Counted from the stretch's first letter, positions 53,340 to 63,574 are shown. The stretch is 64,000 nucleotides of DNA from an uncultured Massilia sp. (GCF_913773735.1 NZ_CAJYEB010000002.1:1-64000), one strand, 5' to 3'. Notes: generated from the sequence alone by a model not told the origin. Program-made: numbers and translations.

Positions 53340-54770
53340 TCAGGCGGCGCTGGGCTGGCTGTCGCTGGCGCGGCGGTCGAACGGCTGCGCCGCCGGCAGG
53401 ATCGGAATCACGCGCCCGGGCGGCACGTGGTCGTGGTCCTGGGCCTCGTCGCCCTCGAAGAAGAACCGCTTGCGGCCGAACGCCGGCTTCAGGTGGTCGA
53501 GCCAGGTCGCTTCGGCGTCGTACCTGGCGAAGAACGGCCGGCGCACCCAGTCGGGATTGCGCGCCTGCAGGAACTGCAGGGCGAACAGCTTCTCGCCGTT
53601 GATCGTGACCACGCCGTCGATCACGACCTTGCCGGGGAAGGCGCTCATCGACGGCCCGCGCACGGTGCGCGACAGGCCCGAGACCATGCTGTAGGCGGCC
53701 TGGAAGATCTCGTGGGCGCGCGCCAGCGGCAGCGCGAAGTAGTCGCGCGGGCCGGTGTCGCGCTCGACGAACATGTAGTACGGGATGGCGCCCAGGCGCA
53801 CGCCGGTGGTCCACAGCTCGGCCCAGCTGGCCGGGTCCTCGTTGATGTGGCGGATCAGCGGGGCCTGCATGCGCAGCGTGGCGCCGGTGCCGACGATGCG
53901 CTTGACGGCCTGCCGGGCGATGGGCGAACGCAGCTCGACCGCGTGGTTGTAGTGGCCCATCAGCGCCAGGTTCTTGCCGGCCCCGACGACCTTCTCGAAC
54001 AGGCGCATCAGGTCGTCCGCGTCCTTGTCCGACACGAAGCGCTGCGGCCAGTACGCCACCGACTTGGTGCCGATGCGGATGTTCTGGATGTGCGCCAGCT
54101 CCGGCGCCAGCAGCGGCTCGATGAAGCCGGCCAGCGAGCGCGTGTTCATGATCATGGGGTCGCCGCCGGTGATCAGGACGTCGGTGACGTCCGGATGCGT
54201 GGCCAGGTAGGACACCAGCTCGGTGCACTCGCGCGCGTCGAACTTCATCTCGTCCATGCCGACGAACTGCGGCCAGCGGAAGCAGAAGGTGCAGTAGGCG
54301 TGGCAGGTCTGGCCCGCGCTCGGGAAGAACAGCACCGTCTCCTTGTACTTGTGCTGCAGGCCCTTGAGCGGCGCGTCGTTCACGCGCGGCACGTTGTGCG
54401 TCATCTGGCCGGCCGGGTGCGGGTTCATGCGCATGCGGATCTCGCGCACCAGGCGCGCCGTGGCGGCGTCGTCCTTCTTGTACAGCACCAGCTCGCGCAG
54501 GGCCGCGTACTCCTGCGCGGGCAGCATGTCGCGGTGCGGGAAGGTCAGGCGGTAGATCGGATCGTCCGGCACGCGGCTCCAGTCGATCAGCTGTTCCATC
54601 ACGTATTCGTTGGTGCGGAACGGCAGCACATGGGAAACCACTTGCACCGCTTCCTGCAGTTCGGGACTCAGCCACTGCCACTGGCGCGCGGTGGAGATCG
54701 ACTGGCGGGTATAGGGCTTGAACTTCGCTGGCGTCGCGTCAAGGCTCACGGGGTTCTCCAGGATGGTCAT
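53340..54770 (-). CDS. KamA-family radical SAM aminomutase (lysine 2,3-aminomutase-like)
   Basis: The 476-residue protein has the radical SAM cysteine motif CHAYCTFCF (about 155-163), preceded by FFPSAGQT, the KamA-type DVLITGGDPMIMNTRSLAGF, and a PLP-domain region with SAFPGKVVIDGV. In true lysine 2,3-aminomutase the PLP lysine sits in a PGGGGK loop; here only PGK remains, so the substrate may not be lysine. It heads an operon with an MFS transporter and a FAH-family enzyme. The first ATG is used. Whether it makes a beta-amino acid is an inference. Confidence 0.82.
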   Translation of the reverse strand: MTILENPVSLDATPAKFKPYTRQSISTARQWQWLSPELQEAVQVVSHVLPFRTNEYVMEQLIDWSRVPDDPIYRLTFPHRDMLPAQEYAALRELVLYKKDDAATARLVREIRMRMNPHPAGQMTHNVPRVNDAPLKGLQHKYKETVLFFPSAGQTCHAYCTFCFRWPQFVGMDEMKFDARECTELVSYLATHPDVTDVLITGGDPMIMNTRSLAGFIEPLLAPELAHIQNIRIGTKSVAYWPQRFVSDKDADDLMRLFEKVVGAGKNLALMGHYNHAVELRSPIARQAVKRIVGTGATLRMQAPLIRHINEDPASWAELWTTGVRLGAIPYYMFVERDTGPRDYFALPLARAHEIFQAAYSMVSGLSRTVRGPSMSAFPGKVVIDGVVTINGEKLFALQFLQARNPDWVRRPFFARYDAEATWLDHLKPAFGRKRFFFEGDEAQDHDHVPPGRVIPILPAAQPFDRRASDSQPSAA

Positions 54771-55017
54771 GGGTTGATGTACGAAAACTGTTTCCTTCAG
54801 GAACCAATAGTAGTCGGCACGCCATGCCGCGAGTTGCCACGAATCAAGTACTTCCGCGCTTTCTCACCAATCCTCACATGCAATGCGCAAGATCAGCATC
54901 GTGCTTGCGCTGGCACAGCAGCCACCGGATAGCGCTTGTGCGAGCGCAACAGCAGGTAGCGCCACGCGACGTAGAGTAGGCAATGCAAATAGGCAACATT
55001 TCCTGAAAGGACCTCCC

Positions 55018-55470
55018 ATGAAACCGTTCGTCACCACCGCCGCCATCGCCCTGTGCCTCGCCGCCAGCCCCGCCTTCGCCGACCCGACCGAAAAGGACGC
55101 CATCGCCATGGCCGAGCGCGGCGCGGCGCTGATCAAGGCCAAGGGCAAGGACGAGATGATGAAGCGCATCAACGCCAAGGATCCGGATTTCGTCCAGGGC
55201 TCGCTGTACGTCGACATGCGCGACGTCAAGACCGGCATCGTGCTGGCCCACCCGTACAACCCGTCTATCGTCGGCAAGGACCTGACCGACGTGCCGGACG
55301 CGAACGGCAAGAAGTACCGCCGCGAGATCATCGAGCTGGCCGCCGCCAAGGGCAAGGGCTGGGTCGACTACCAGTACAAGAACCCGACCACCGGCAAGAT
55401 CGAGCCGAAGACCACCTACATCCTGCTGGTCGATGGCGTCGTCCTCGAGGCCGGCCTGTATAAAAAATAA
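55018..55470 (+). CDS. Periplasmic single-Cache-domain protein
   Basis: The 150-residue product has a signal peptide (about 1-21, ending SPAFA) and a single Cache type 2 domain (GAALIKAKGKDEMMKRINAK, LYVDMRDVKTGIVLAHPYNP, KGWVDYQYKNPTTGKIEPKT). Stand-alone Cache proteins bind small ligands in the periplasm. It lies 81 bases upstream of a chemoreceptor gene on the same strand and may feed ligand signals to it (inference). The ATG at 55018 fits the signal peptide. Confidence 0.85.
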   Translation: MKPFVTTAAIALCLAASPAFADPTEKDAIAMAERGAALIKAKGKDEMMKRINAKDPDFVQGSLYVDMRDVKTGIVLAHPYNPSIVGKDLTDVPDANGKKYRREIIELAAAKGKGWVDYQYKNPTTGKIEPKTTYILLVDGVVLEAGLYKK

Positions 55471-55551
55471 CGTCGCGCCTGCCGGCGCCTGCCGGCGATC
55501 GCCATCGCGGACGCTTCCGGCGTCCGTCGTCTTGTCCTGCGGGAGCGAAGC

Positions 55552-57267
55552 ATGCTGAACAAACTGCGAATCGGTCCGAAGCTGCTGCTGGCGCCCGGCA
55601 TGGTGCTGGTGTTGCTGTTGACGCTGTCGGGCGCCGCGTATTACGGGATGGTGCGCCAGAACGCATCGCTGGAAAACATGGTGCAGGTGCGCGCGGCGCG
55701 CCTGAAGGACGTGGCCGACGTCGCCGGCGACGCCAAGTACGTGCATGCCAATGCCTACCAGCTGCTGGCCTGGGTCAGCGGCAGTTTCGCCCGCAATCGG
55801 CTGGACGGCCTGGTGGCCGACATCCATGCGCGCCATGCCGGCGTCAAGAGCCGGCTGGACGCGCTGGCGCGCGTGACGGACGGCGCCGAACGCCAGCCCG
55901 TCGATGCCTCGCTGGCCGCGCTGGCGGCCTACCGCAAGGCCGTGCAGGAGACCATCGAGCTGGCCCAGGTCGACCAGTCGATCGCCACCAACGCGATGCA
56001 GAAGGCGGAAAAGGAATTCGGCGTCCTGAATACGCAGCTGGCCCGGCTGGCGGCGCTGGAAAAGACGCTCAGCGAACAGGCCATGGCCGCGGCGCGCGCC
56101 GAGTTCCTCGGGCTGGGCCGCGCGATGACGGCGCTGGTGGTGCTGTCGATCGTGCTGTCGCTGGTGGTGACGGTGCGCGTGCGCCGCGCCATGCTGCGCG
56201 ACATCGGCGCCATTTCCGGCGTCGTGCACGAACTGGCCCAGGGACGGCTGGAGGGCAGCGCCGGCAACGCCGGAAGGGACGAGATCGGGGACACCGCGCG
56301 CGCCCTCGACCGCACCATCGCGAACCTGAACCGCACGCTGCGCAGCGTGCTCGACGCGGTGCGCTCGATCGACACGGCCTCGCGCGAGATCGCGAGCGGC
56401 AACCTCGACCTGTCGACGCGCACCGAGATGCAGGCCGGCTCGCTGGAAGAAACGGCGAGCGCGATGGCGACGCTGACGCAGGCCGTCAAGGGCAATGCCG
56501 ACAGCGCGCGCGAGGCCGCCGCGCTGGCCTCCGAGGCGGTGCGCCTGGCCGGCGGCGGCGGCCAGGCGGTCGACCGCGCGGTGCAGACCATGGAATCGAT
56601 CCGCGCCAGCTCGCGCAAGATCGTCGAGATCATCGGCGTCATCGACGGCATCTCGTTCCAGACCAACCTGCTGGCGCTGAACGCGGCGGTGGAGGCGGCG
56701 CGCGCCGGCGAACAGGGGCGCGGCTTCGCCGTGGTGGCGGCCGAGGTGCGCACGCTGGCCCAGCGCTCGGCCTCGGCCGCGAAGGAGATCAAGGCGCTGA
56801 TCGCCGACTCGGTGGCGATCATCGACAGCGGCAGCGCCTCGGTGGACGAAGCCGGCGCCAGCATGGGCAGCGTGGTGGCCTCGGTGCGCCAGGTGGACGA
56901 GATCATCCAGCGCATCAGCGCCGCCAGCAGCGAGCAGGCCCAGGGCATCGCCGAGGTCAACCTCGCCGTCGGCCACATGGACGACATGACCCAGCAGAAC
57001 GCGGCCCTGGTCGAGCAGGCCGCGGCGGCGGCGGCCAGCCTGCACGAGCAGACCGTCAGGCTGGCGCAGGCCGTGTCGGTGTTCCAGGTCGACGGGGTCG
57101 AGGCGATCCTGCCCGACGCCGGCGCCAACGCAGATGCCGCGGCGCCGGCACCGCAAGCCCGGCCCGAGCGGCGCGCGCCGGACAGCCCGCTGCGGGCGCG
57201 CCCGGCGCTGCAGCACCGGCCGCAGCGCCAGCCGGCGCGCCAGGAACGGCCGCGCCGCGCGGCCTGA
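55552..57267 (+). CDS. Methyl-accepting chemotaxis protein
   Basis: The 571-residue receptor has a first membrane span (about 10-33), a periplasmic helical-bundle domain (about 35-188), a second span (about 190-211), a HAMP domain (to about 264) and a signalling coiled coil with the conserved hairpin tip [20 protein letters not shown], followed by [14 protein letters not shown]. No C-terminal CheR-binding pentapeptide is seen; the tail is basic and Pro-rich. The preceding Cache-domain gene may encode a ligand-binding partner. Confidence 0.93.
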   Translation: MLNKLRIGPKLLLAPGMVLVLLLTLSGAAYYGMVRQNASLENMVQVRAARLKDVADVAGDAKYVHANAYQLLAWVSGSFARNRLDGLVADIHARHAGVKSRLDALARVTDGAERQPVDASLAALAAYRKAVQETIELAQVDQSIATNAMQKAEKEFGVLNTQLARLAALEKTLSEQAMAAARAEFLGLGRAMTALVVLSIVLSLVVTVRVRRAMLRDIGAISGVVHELAQGRLEGSAGNAGRDEIGDTARALDRTIANLNRTLRSVLDAVRSIDTASREIASGNLDLSTRTEMQAGSLEETASAMATLTQAVKGNADSAREAAALASEAVRLAGGGGQAVDRAVQTMESIRASSRKIVEIIGVIDGISFQTNLLALNAAVEAARAGEQGRGFAVVAAEVRTLAQRSASAAKEIKALIADSVAIIDSGSASVDEAGASMGSVVASVRQVDEIIQRISAASSEQAQGIAEVNLAVGHMDDMTQQNAALVEQAAAAAASLHEQTVRLAQAVSVFQVDGVEAILPDAGANADAAAPAPQARPERRAPDSPLRARPALQHRPQRQPARQERPRRAA

Positions 57268-57279
57268 GCCGGGTGCGGG

Positions 57280-57849
57280 TCAGCGGAACGGCTTGCTGAC
57301 CCAGCGCGAGCCGGCCTCGCCGAAGCGCCACGGCACGTCGACCGCCTTCGAGATGCCGATGCGCGGCCCTTCCACCACCGCGATCCCCGGCTGGGCCGGC
57401 AGCAGGGCGAACGGCGCCCCGTCCAGCGGCAGCGCGTTCAGCGCGCGCGTCACGCCGAGGGCCTGGCACAGCTTGCCGGGACCGGAACAAAGCGTCCACG
57501 CATCGCCGCTGGCGCGCCGTGCGCGCATCGCGTCCAGGCCGGCCAGCGGCTCGAGCGCGCGGATCAGCACCCCGGCGCCGTGCCCTTCCTCGCGGCAGAC
57601 GAAGTTCAGGCACCAGTGGATGCCATAGGATCGGTAGACGTAGGCGTGCGCGGGCGGACCGAACATCGCGAAATTGCGGTCGGTGCGCCCGCCGTAGGTG
57701 TGCGAGGCCGGATCCTCGCCGTCGTAGGCCTCGGTCTCGACGATGCGCCCGCCCACGCCGTCGACCAGCACGGTCACGCCGATCAGCTGGCGGGCCACCA
57801 CGTGCGATGGTGCCAGGAAGTCAATACCGGCAAGAATGGAAGAAGACAT
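57280..57849 (-). CDS. 3-methyladenine DNA glycosylase (AAG/MPG family)
   Basis: The 189-residue protein matches the alkyladenine glycosylase fold: [20 protein letters not shown], the catalytic-Glu segment [20 protein letters not shown] (about 37-56), [20 protein letters not shown] and [14 protein letters not shown]. It removes alkylated purines from DNA. The ATG at 57847-57849 (MSSSILAG) is preferred; two other in-frame ATGs lie up to 13 codons upstream. Confidence 0.92.
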   Translation of the reverse strand: MSSSILAGIDFLAPSHVVARQLIGVTVLVDGVGGRIVETEAYDGEDPASHTYGGRTDRNFAMFGPPAHAYVYRSYGIHWCLNFVCREEGHGAGVLIRALEPLAGLDAMRARRASGDAWTLCSGPGKLCQALGVTRALNALPLDGAPFALLPAQPGIAVVEGPRIGISKAVDVPWRFGEAGSRWVSKPFR

Positions 57850-58008
57850 GGCCCGCATTGTAGCGGCGACAACCACGCCCGGTCGCACTGTCGGATTTGC
57901 TACATAAAAGCAATACGTTGCTGCAACTTTGACGGTACTGGTTTATAGTGACGAGCTTTGTAGATATTTCCGTGCGGCATCGTCGCAGCATTGTTTTCCC
58001 GCCAAGCC

Positions 58009-58872
58009 ATGACCACAGCAGCCGCCCTGGCGCGACCGAGCGCCGCCGAAGATCCCGTCGATACCCTGATCAAGTCGATCCGCATCCCGCCGCGTCCGAG
58101 CCTGCTGGCCGACCTGCAACGCGAACTGGCGTCGCCCGACCCGAGCCCGGAAACGATCGGCCGCATCGTCGCCAGCGACGTCGGCATGTCGGGCGCCCTG
58201 CTGAAGCTGGCCAATTCCGCCGTGTTCGGCGGACGCAAGGCCAAGTCGATCGAGCAGGCGATCCTGTTCCTCGGCATTAACCAGGTCGCCGCCCTGATGA
58301 CCGGCCTGCTGGCGCGCCGCGCGATTCCCGCCAACAGCGCGGCGCTGGCGAGCTTCTGGGACCTGTCGAGCCGGCGCGCCCAGGCGATGGTGTTCCTGTC
58401 GCGCCGCCTGCGCATCGGCGAGCCGGACGTGGCGCACACCTTCGGCCTGTTCTGCGACACCGGCGTGCCGCTGCTGATGGACCGCTTCGCCGACTACGGC
58501 GCCACCTACGCGGCGGCCTCGCTGGAAGCCGATCGCCCGTTCACGGCGCTGGAAGACGAGCGCCACAGCACCAGCCACGCCGCCGTCGGCACCTTGCTGG
58601 CGCGCAACTGGGGCCTGGCCGGCGACGTCGCCTGGGCCATCCTGCACCACCACGACTACGCGGTGCTGGACGACGCCGACACCGCCTCCACGGTGCGCTC
58701 GCTGGTGGCGCTGTCGCTGCTGGCCGAAAGCGCGATCTGCAAGTACCAGGGCCACGTCGAATCGCTCGAATGGAACAAGGGCGGCGCGCGCGCCCTCGCC
58801 TACCTCGGCCTGTCCGACGAGGAAACCGCCGAACTGCTCGACGAGCTGCTGGAAGCCTTCCACGAGGACTGA
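58009..58872 (+). CDS. HDOD-domain signalling protein
   Basis: The 287-residue protein has an HDOD domain (about 22-220; RPSLLADLQRELASPDPSPE, VGMSGALLKLANSAVFGGRK, SIEQAILFLGINQVAALMTG), a degenerate HD-type module without the metal-binding set. Such proteins act in signalling or gene control, often linked to c-di-GMP and motility. Translation from ATG 58009 is chosen; a TTG six codons upstream is in frame. It stands alone. Confidence 0.88.
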   Translation: MTTAAALARPSAAEDPVDTLIKSIRIPPRPSLLADLQRELASPDPSPETIGRIVASDVGMSGALLKLANSAVFGGRKAKSIEQAILFLGINQVAALMTGLLARRAIPANSAALASFWDLSSRRAQAMVFLSRRLRIGEPDVAHTFGLFCDTGVPLLMDRFADYGATYAAASLEADRPFTALEDERHSTSHAAVGTLLARNWGLAGDVAWAILHHHDYAVLDDADTASTVRSLVALSLLAESAICKYQGHVESLEWNKGGARALAYLGLSDEETAELLDELLEAFHED

Positions 58873-58951
58873 ACGCGTCTTTACATCCGCCGGCCGGCGG
58901 CGGATACTGCGGTCATAAGCTACCGAGGCGCCCGACGCCAAGGAGGAGACC

Positions 58952-60142
58952 GTGGAACGCGCGTTCCGGCAGCTGTTGCTGCTGCCCATCCTGATCCAGG
59001 CACTGCTGCTGTGCGGCTGCGCCGCGACGGCGCCGCCGCCGTCCGTTCCTCCCGCCCTGTTCGCCGACGCGTCGTTCGCGCCGCCGTCGCAGGCGATCGG
59101 CACCGACGGCCTGTTCGCCCTCAGCCCCGCCATGCGGACCTACCTGCGCAGTGCCGCCTTCGCGCGCCACCTGCGCAACCGGGATCCCAAGCAGGGCCTG
59201 CTCGACGCCCTGTACAGCAAGAGCGACCTGCTGCTCGAATACGACGCGCGCGTGACGCGCACCGCGGCCGAGACCTATGCGGCGCGCTCCGGCAACTGCC
59301 TGTCGCTGGTGATCATGACGGCGGCCTTCGCCAGGGAACTCGGCATGGTGGTGCGCTACCAGGGCATCCAGACGACGGACGAGACCTGGACCCGCGAGAA
59401 CGGCCTGTACGTGCTGTCCACCCACGTCAACATCGCGCTCGGCAACCGCAACACGACCAACGGCGCCGATCCCGACACCATGCTGGTGGTCGACTTCCTC
59501 TCCCCGCCCGAAGCCAGCCGCCTGCACGCGTACCCGCTGGCGCAACGGGACATCGAGGCCCTGTACCTGAACAACCGCGCCGTCGAGACGCTCATGGGCG
59601 GCAACGTCGACGACGCCTACTGGTGGGCGCGCGCCGCGATCATGGCGGCCCCCGGCGACGCCACCGCCTACAACACGCTGGGCGTGATCTACCAGCGCCA
59701 CGGCGACGCGCTGCTGGCCGAACGGGCCTTGCGCGCCGCCCTGGCGCGCGCGCCGGAAAACCTGCCGGTGCTGCAGAACCTCGGCCCGCTGCTGGCCTCG
59801 CTGGGCCGCGACGCCGAGGCGCGCGCCATCGCGCGGCGCCTGGCGCTGCTGCAGCCGGTGCCGCCCTTCCATGATTTCAACCTGGGCATGGACGCACTGG
59901 AACGCGGCGACTACGCCGCCGCGCGCGACCTGTTCGCGCGCGAGGTGCGGCGCGCGCCCTATTCCGACGAATTCCACTTCTGGCTGGCGATGGCCTACCT
60001 GCGCCTGGGCGAGACCCGCAAGGCCCAGGCCGAGCTGGCGCTGGCCGTGCAGCACAGCGTGCGCGGCGACACGCGCGAGCGCTACGCGGCCAAGCTGGCC
60101 ACCCTGCGGCGCCAGGACGCGGGTATCCTGCGCATCCACTGA
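58952..60142 (+). CDS. TPR lipoprotein with transglutaminase-like domain
   Basis: The 396-residue protein starts at GTG after AAGGAGG, has a lipoprotein signal peptide with the lipid-anchored cysteine at about residue 23 (LLLCGC), a transglutaminase-like region (AARSGNCLSLVIMTAAFARE with the cysteine, about 110-129) and at least four tetratricopeptide repeats in the C-terminal half (DATAYNTLGVIYQRHGDALL, ENLPVLQNLGPLLASLGRDA). The role is unknown; it may be an outer-membrane-attached scaffold or peptidase-like protein. Confidence 0.82.
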   Translation: MERAFRQLLLLPILIQALLLCGCAATAPPPSVPPALFADASFAPPSQAIGTDGLFALSPAMRTYLRSAAFARHLRNRDPKQGLLDALYSKSDLLLEYDARVTRTAAETYAARSGNCLSLVIMTAAFARELGMVVRYQGIQTTDETWTRENGLYVLSTHVNIALGNRNTTNGADPDTMLVVDFLSPPEASRLHAYPLAQRDIEALYLNNRAVETLMGGNVDDAYWWARAAIMAAPGDATAYNTLGVIYQRHGDALLAERALRAALARAPENLPVLQNLGPLLASLGRDAEARAIARRLALLQPVPPFHDFNLGMDALERGDYAAARDLFAREVRRAPYSDEFHFWLAMAYLRLGETRKAQAELALAVQHSVRGDTRERYAAKLATLRRQDAGILRIH

Positions 60143-60156
60143 CGGCGCCAACGAAA

Positions 60157-60200
60157 ACGGCCGCGCCGTCCGCACCCATGGATGCGGACGGCGCGGCCGT
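60157..60200 (-). terminator. Long perfect hairpin between convergent genes (infA terminator)
   Basis: ACGGCCGCGCCGTCCGCA (60157-60174) is the exact complement of 60183-60200 around an eight-base loop. On the minus strand it is followed by TTTTCG, so it should end the infA transcript; from the plus side it would at least slow transcription of the lipoprotein gene. Confidence 0.75.
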
Positions 60201-60230
60201 GCCTGCCCTACCTGCCAGCGTGGCGCCGGA

Positions 60231-60494
60231 TCAGCGGCGGCGCTGGCGCGCGCCTGCCGGCGGCGGGGAACCGCGCGTTTCCAGGTGACGGAACACGATA
60301 CGGCCCTTGTTCAGGTCGTACGGCGACATCTCCAGGCTGACGCGGTCGCCGGCGATGATGCGGATATGGTTCTTCTTCATGCGGCCGGACGTGTAAGCGA
60401 CCAGTTGATGACCATTCTCGAGGTCGACGCGGAAACGCATTTCCGGCAGTACCTCGGTGACCTTGCCCATCATTTCGATCAGATCTTCTTTCAT
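60231..60494 (-). CDS. infA: Translation initiation factor IF-1
   Basis: The 87-residue S1-fold protein matches IF-1: [20 protein letters not shown], then [20 protein letters not shown] and [14 protein letters not shown]. The extra basic Pro-rich tail ([16 protein letters not shown]) beyond the usual 72 residues is typical of the second infA copy found in many betaproteobacteria, so another infA probably lies in the ribosomal protein operon. ATG 60492-60494 follows AAAGGAC. Confidence 0.93.
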   Translation of the reverse strand: MKEDLIEMMGKVTEVLPEMRFRVDLENGHQLVAYTSGRMKKNHIRIIAGDRVSLEMSPYDLNKGRIVFRHLETRGSPPPAGARQRRR

Positions 60495-60919
60495 GGTGCG
60501 TGTCCTTTCATAAGTGTTACAGACCAAGCTTTTTCCACAGCGCCAATGGCAATGCCCGCGATCGGGAAATACCGATCGCAGCGCCATCCTCGGGGCGCCG
60601 GCCATGCATCGTCATCGTCGAAACGGGGGAAAAAAGGACGGCGCCAGCGGGTTCGTGGCGCCGTGAACTTGGGGATGCATCCGAGATGGGGACGTTGCGC
60701 CAGAAAAAAAGGGGAAATCGAAAATGTCTTCGAATTATTCTTCTTGGCGGTGGATCGCACCAGGCCGGACGTTGTCGGCAAGCTTGTCATTTCTTCATGC
60801 ATGCTCGCATGCACGTCCCCACTATACCACGGGTAACCCCCAAGGGGATGGGGCAATGCGTCCGCGCCAGGCGCTGCAGGCAGTGTAGAGTACGCGCTTG
60901 TTCCCCTTTCCTGCCTGTC
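60495..60919. other. Divergent region between infA and the sensor kinase gene; no gene seen
   Basis: This stretch of 425 bases is noticeably more AT-rich than the genes on both sides. The plus-strand frame of the kinase runs open through it but has no family sequence before ATG 60920. It probably holds the infA promoter and leader, as leaders of infA copies are often long and regulated; I could not identify a defined element. Confidence 0.4.
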
Positions 60920-63061
60920 ATGCCCTCCCGACCGATTCCTGCCGCTCCCCCTACCGTCGCCTCCCTGCAAGCGGACATCGAACGGCTTCATCGGGAACAA
61001 GCCCGCCTGTGCGCCGTCAATGAACGATTGGAACTCGCGCTATCGGCGTCGGGCGTCGTCGGCCTGTGGGACTGGATGCTCGACAGCAACCTGCTGCATG
61101 GGGACGTCAACTTCGCGCGGCTGTACGGGCTCGACCCGGAAAAGACGGCCGCAGGCCTGACCATGGAAGACTATCAGGCGTTCGTGGTGGTCGACGACCT
61201 GCCGAGGCTGCGCGAAGACATTCGCGACACCTTCATGCGGGGCACCGACTTTTTGGTGGAGTATCGCCTGGCCATTCCTGGCGAGCCATTGCGCTGGGTC
61301 GAGTGCAAAGGCAAGCTCATCGATGACGCCCATGGCAGGCCCGTGCGGTTTTCCGGCACCGCCGTCGACATCACCACGCGCAAGCAAGCGGACAACGCAA
61401 CGCGCTTGCATGCCATCGCCGCACGCGCGAACGCGGAACGCGTGCAGCTCGCCCTGGCCGCCGGCGCCATCGTGGGCACGTGGGTCTGGGATATCAAGAC
61501 CAACCAGTTCACCGTCGATGCGGGTTTCGCCAACGCTTTCGGGCTGGACCCGGCGCTGGGCCATCAAGGCATCAGCCTGGAACAGGTGATCGGCACCGTC
61601 CACCCGGACGACAAGGCCGGACTCATCGAGGCCGTCACCCAGGCGGTGAAGGAAGGCGGCGCCTACATGCATCAATACCGGGTACGCCGCCACGATCGTG
61701 CCTATTACTGGGTGGAGGCCAACGGCCGGGTCGAGCTGGACGACGACGGCAATCCGGACCGGTTCCCCGGCGTATTGATCGACATCACTGCGCGGCGCGG
61801 GGTGGAAGCGGAGCGTGACAGGGTCACCGCCCAGCTGCGCGACCTGAACGCCACCCTCGAGCAGCGTGTGGAGGAACGTACCGCGAAGCTCGTCGAGACC
61901 CAGGAGGCATTACGCCAGTCGCAAAAGATGGAAGCGGTCGGCCAGTTGACCGGCGGCCTGGCGCATGATTTCAACAATCTGCTGGCAGGCATCTCGGGCG
62001 CCTTGCAGCTGATGCAATTGCGCGCGTTGAACGGCCAGTTCAAGGATGTCGAGCGCTACATCCTGACCGCGCAAAGCGGCGTCAAGCGCGCTGCCGCCCT
62101 GACCCACCGGCTGCTGGCCTTTTCCCGCCGCCAGACGCTGGACCCGCGGCCGGCCGACGTCAACCGGCTCGTCGCCGACATGCTGGAACTGGTCCAGCGC
62201 ACGGTCGGCCCCGGCATTGCCGTGAACGTGATCAGTGCGCCGGACTTGTGGCACACGCTCGTCGATCCATCCCAGCTCGAAAACGCGCTCCTGAATCTCT
62301 GCATCAACGCGCGCGATGCCATGCCCGACGGCGGCCACATCACGATCGAGACCGGCAACCGCTGGCTGGACGAGCACACTGCGCACCTGCACGATATTCC
62401 CTCGGGCCCCTATCTTTCTCTCAGCGTCAGCGACTCGGGCGTGGGCATGGCGCCGGACATCCTCGACAAGGCGTTCGAACCGTTTTTCACCACGAAACCC
62501 GTCGGCGAGGGTACGGGACTCGGCTTGTCCATGGTGTACGGATTCGCCAGGCAGTCCGGCGGCCAGGCCCGCATCGACTCCGCACCCGGCGTGGGCACGA
62601 CCGTGTGCCTGTATCTCCCGCGGCATGTCGGCGACGTGCAGGCCGAGCAGGAAAGCGCCGTCACGGCCTTGCCCGCCGCCGTGGAGAAGCCGCGCAGTGT
62701 GCTGATCGTCGACGACGAGCCGATGATCCGCATGCTCGTCATGGAAACGATCGGCGACCTGGGATATACCGCGCTGGAAGCGGGCGACAGCGCGACGGGA
62801 TTGAAGATCCTGCAATCGGACGTGCCGATCGACCTGCTGGTGTCGGACGTGGGCCTGCCGGGAGGCCTCAATGGCCGGCAGATGGCCGACGCCGGCCGCC
62901 AGGTGCGCCCCGAACTGAAGGTACTGTTCATCACCGGCTACGCCGAGAATGCGGCCGTCGGCAACGGGCACCTGATGCCCGGCATGCAGGTGATGACCAA
63001 GCCATTCGACATGCAGGCCCTGGCTTCACGCATCCGCGCCCTGGTCGAGCCGCAGGACTGA
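60920..63061 (+). CDS. Hybrid sensor histidine kinase with two PAS domains and a receiver
   Basis: In order this 713-residue protein has a short N-terminal coiled coil (about 15-35), two PAS/PAC units (about 35-150 and 170-290, each ending in a DITxR motif), a coiled coil, a HisKA domain with the H-box LTGGLAHDFNNLLAGI (phospho-acceptor His349), an HATPase domain (LCINARDAMPDGGHITIETG, EGTGLGLSMVYGFA) and a C-terminal receiver (VLIVDDEPMI, phospho-acceptor Asp643 in LLVSDVGLPGG). No membrane span is present, so it senses a cytosolic cue. ATG 60920 was chosen because the open frame upstream has no domain. Its 3' end overlaps the next gene by 36 bases. Confidence 0.92.
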   Translation: MPSRPIPAAPPTVASLQADIERLHREQARLCAVNERLELALSASGVVGLWDWMLDSNLLHGDVNFARLYGLDPEKTAAGLTMEDYQAFVVVDDLPRLREDIRDTFMRGTDFLVEYRLAIPGEPLRWVECKGKLIDDAHGRPVRFSGTAVDITTRKQADNATRLHAIAARANAERVQLALAAGAIVGTWVWDIKTNQFTVDAGFANAFGLDPALGHQGISLEQVIGTVHPDDKAGLIEAVTQAVKEGGAYMHQYRVRRHDRAYYWVEANGRVELDDDGNPDRFPGVLIDITARRGVEAERDRVTAQLRDLNATLEQRVEERTAKLVETQEALRQSQKMEAVGQLTGGLAHDFNNLLAGISGALQLMQLRALNGQFKDVERYILTAQSGVKRAAALTHRLLAFSRRQTLDPRPADVNRLVADMLELVQRTVGPGIAVNVISAPDLWHTLVDPSQLENALLNLCINARDAMPDGGHITIETGNRWLDEHTAHLHDIPSGPYLSLSVSDSGVGMAPDILDKAFEPFFTTKPVGEGTGLGLSMVYGFARQSGGQARIDSAPGVGTTVCLYLPRHVGDVQAEQESAVTALPAAVEKPRSVLIVDDEPMIRMLVMETIGDLGYTALEAGDSATGLKILQSDVPIDLLVSDVGLPGGLNGRQMADAGRQVRPELKVLFITGYAENAAVGNGHLMPGMQVMTKPFDMQALASRIRALVEPQD

Positions 63062-63574
63062 GCGTGGCCGCGAGGCAGGCTCCTGGCCGTTCTCCATCAG
63101 CTGCCGCCAGTACTGGAGCTTTCCGTCGAAGGACATGGCGGCATTGGCCGGCGACGACGACGGCAGCACCACCGTGCGATAACCGTGCGCTGCGAACTGC
63201 GGCGCGAATTTTCCCGACGTCCGGCCATTGAATCCCACCGTCTCCAGCGCCGGACACAGCAGGCGCAAGCGTGCGAAGTCGTTGGCGGCCGGCTTGCGGA
63301 TGGCGGCATCGAGGCTGCCTGCGCGCTCGCAGGCGGCCAGCACGTCCCACAGGCCGAAACGGTGCGCCAGCAGGCGCGGCAGGCGTTCTGCGTACGGCAG
63401 GGAATACAGGTCTTCGCCGACCAGCGCGCCGACCAGTTTCCAGAACTGGTTGCGCGGATGGGCGTAGTACTGTCCCGCCGCCAGCGACGCGGCGCCCGGG
63501 AAGCTGCCCAGGATGAGGATGCGGGTGGCGGGATCGATGACGGGCGCGAGCCCGGTGAGGAGCGAATCGGACAT
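63026..63574 (-). CDS. DNA-deoxyinosine (hypoxanthine) glycosylase
   Basis: The 182-residue protein belongs to the uracil-DNA glycosylase superfamily: ILILGSFPGAASLAAGQYYA and HPRNQFWKLVGALVG (about 20-53) form the catalytic motif of the hypoxanthine-DNA glycosylase group, and LPSSSPANAAMSF (about 138-150) is the DNA-intercalation loop. It excises deaminated adenine. ATG 63572-63574 is preferred to one four codons upstream. It overlaps the kinase gene tail by 36 bases. Confidence 0.88.
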   Translation of the reverse strand: MSDSLLTGLAPVIDPATRILILGSFPGAASLAAGQYYAHPRNQFWKLVGALVGEDLYSLPYAERLPRLLAHRFGLWDVLAACERAGSLDAAIRKPAANDFARLRLLCPALETVGFNGRTSGKFAPQFAAHGYRTVVLPSSSPANAAMSFDGKLQYWRQLMENGQEPASRPRSVLRLDQGADA

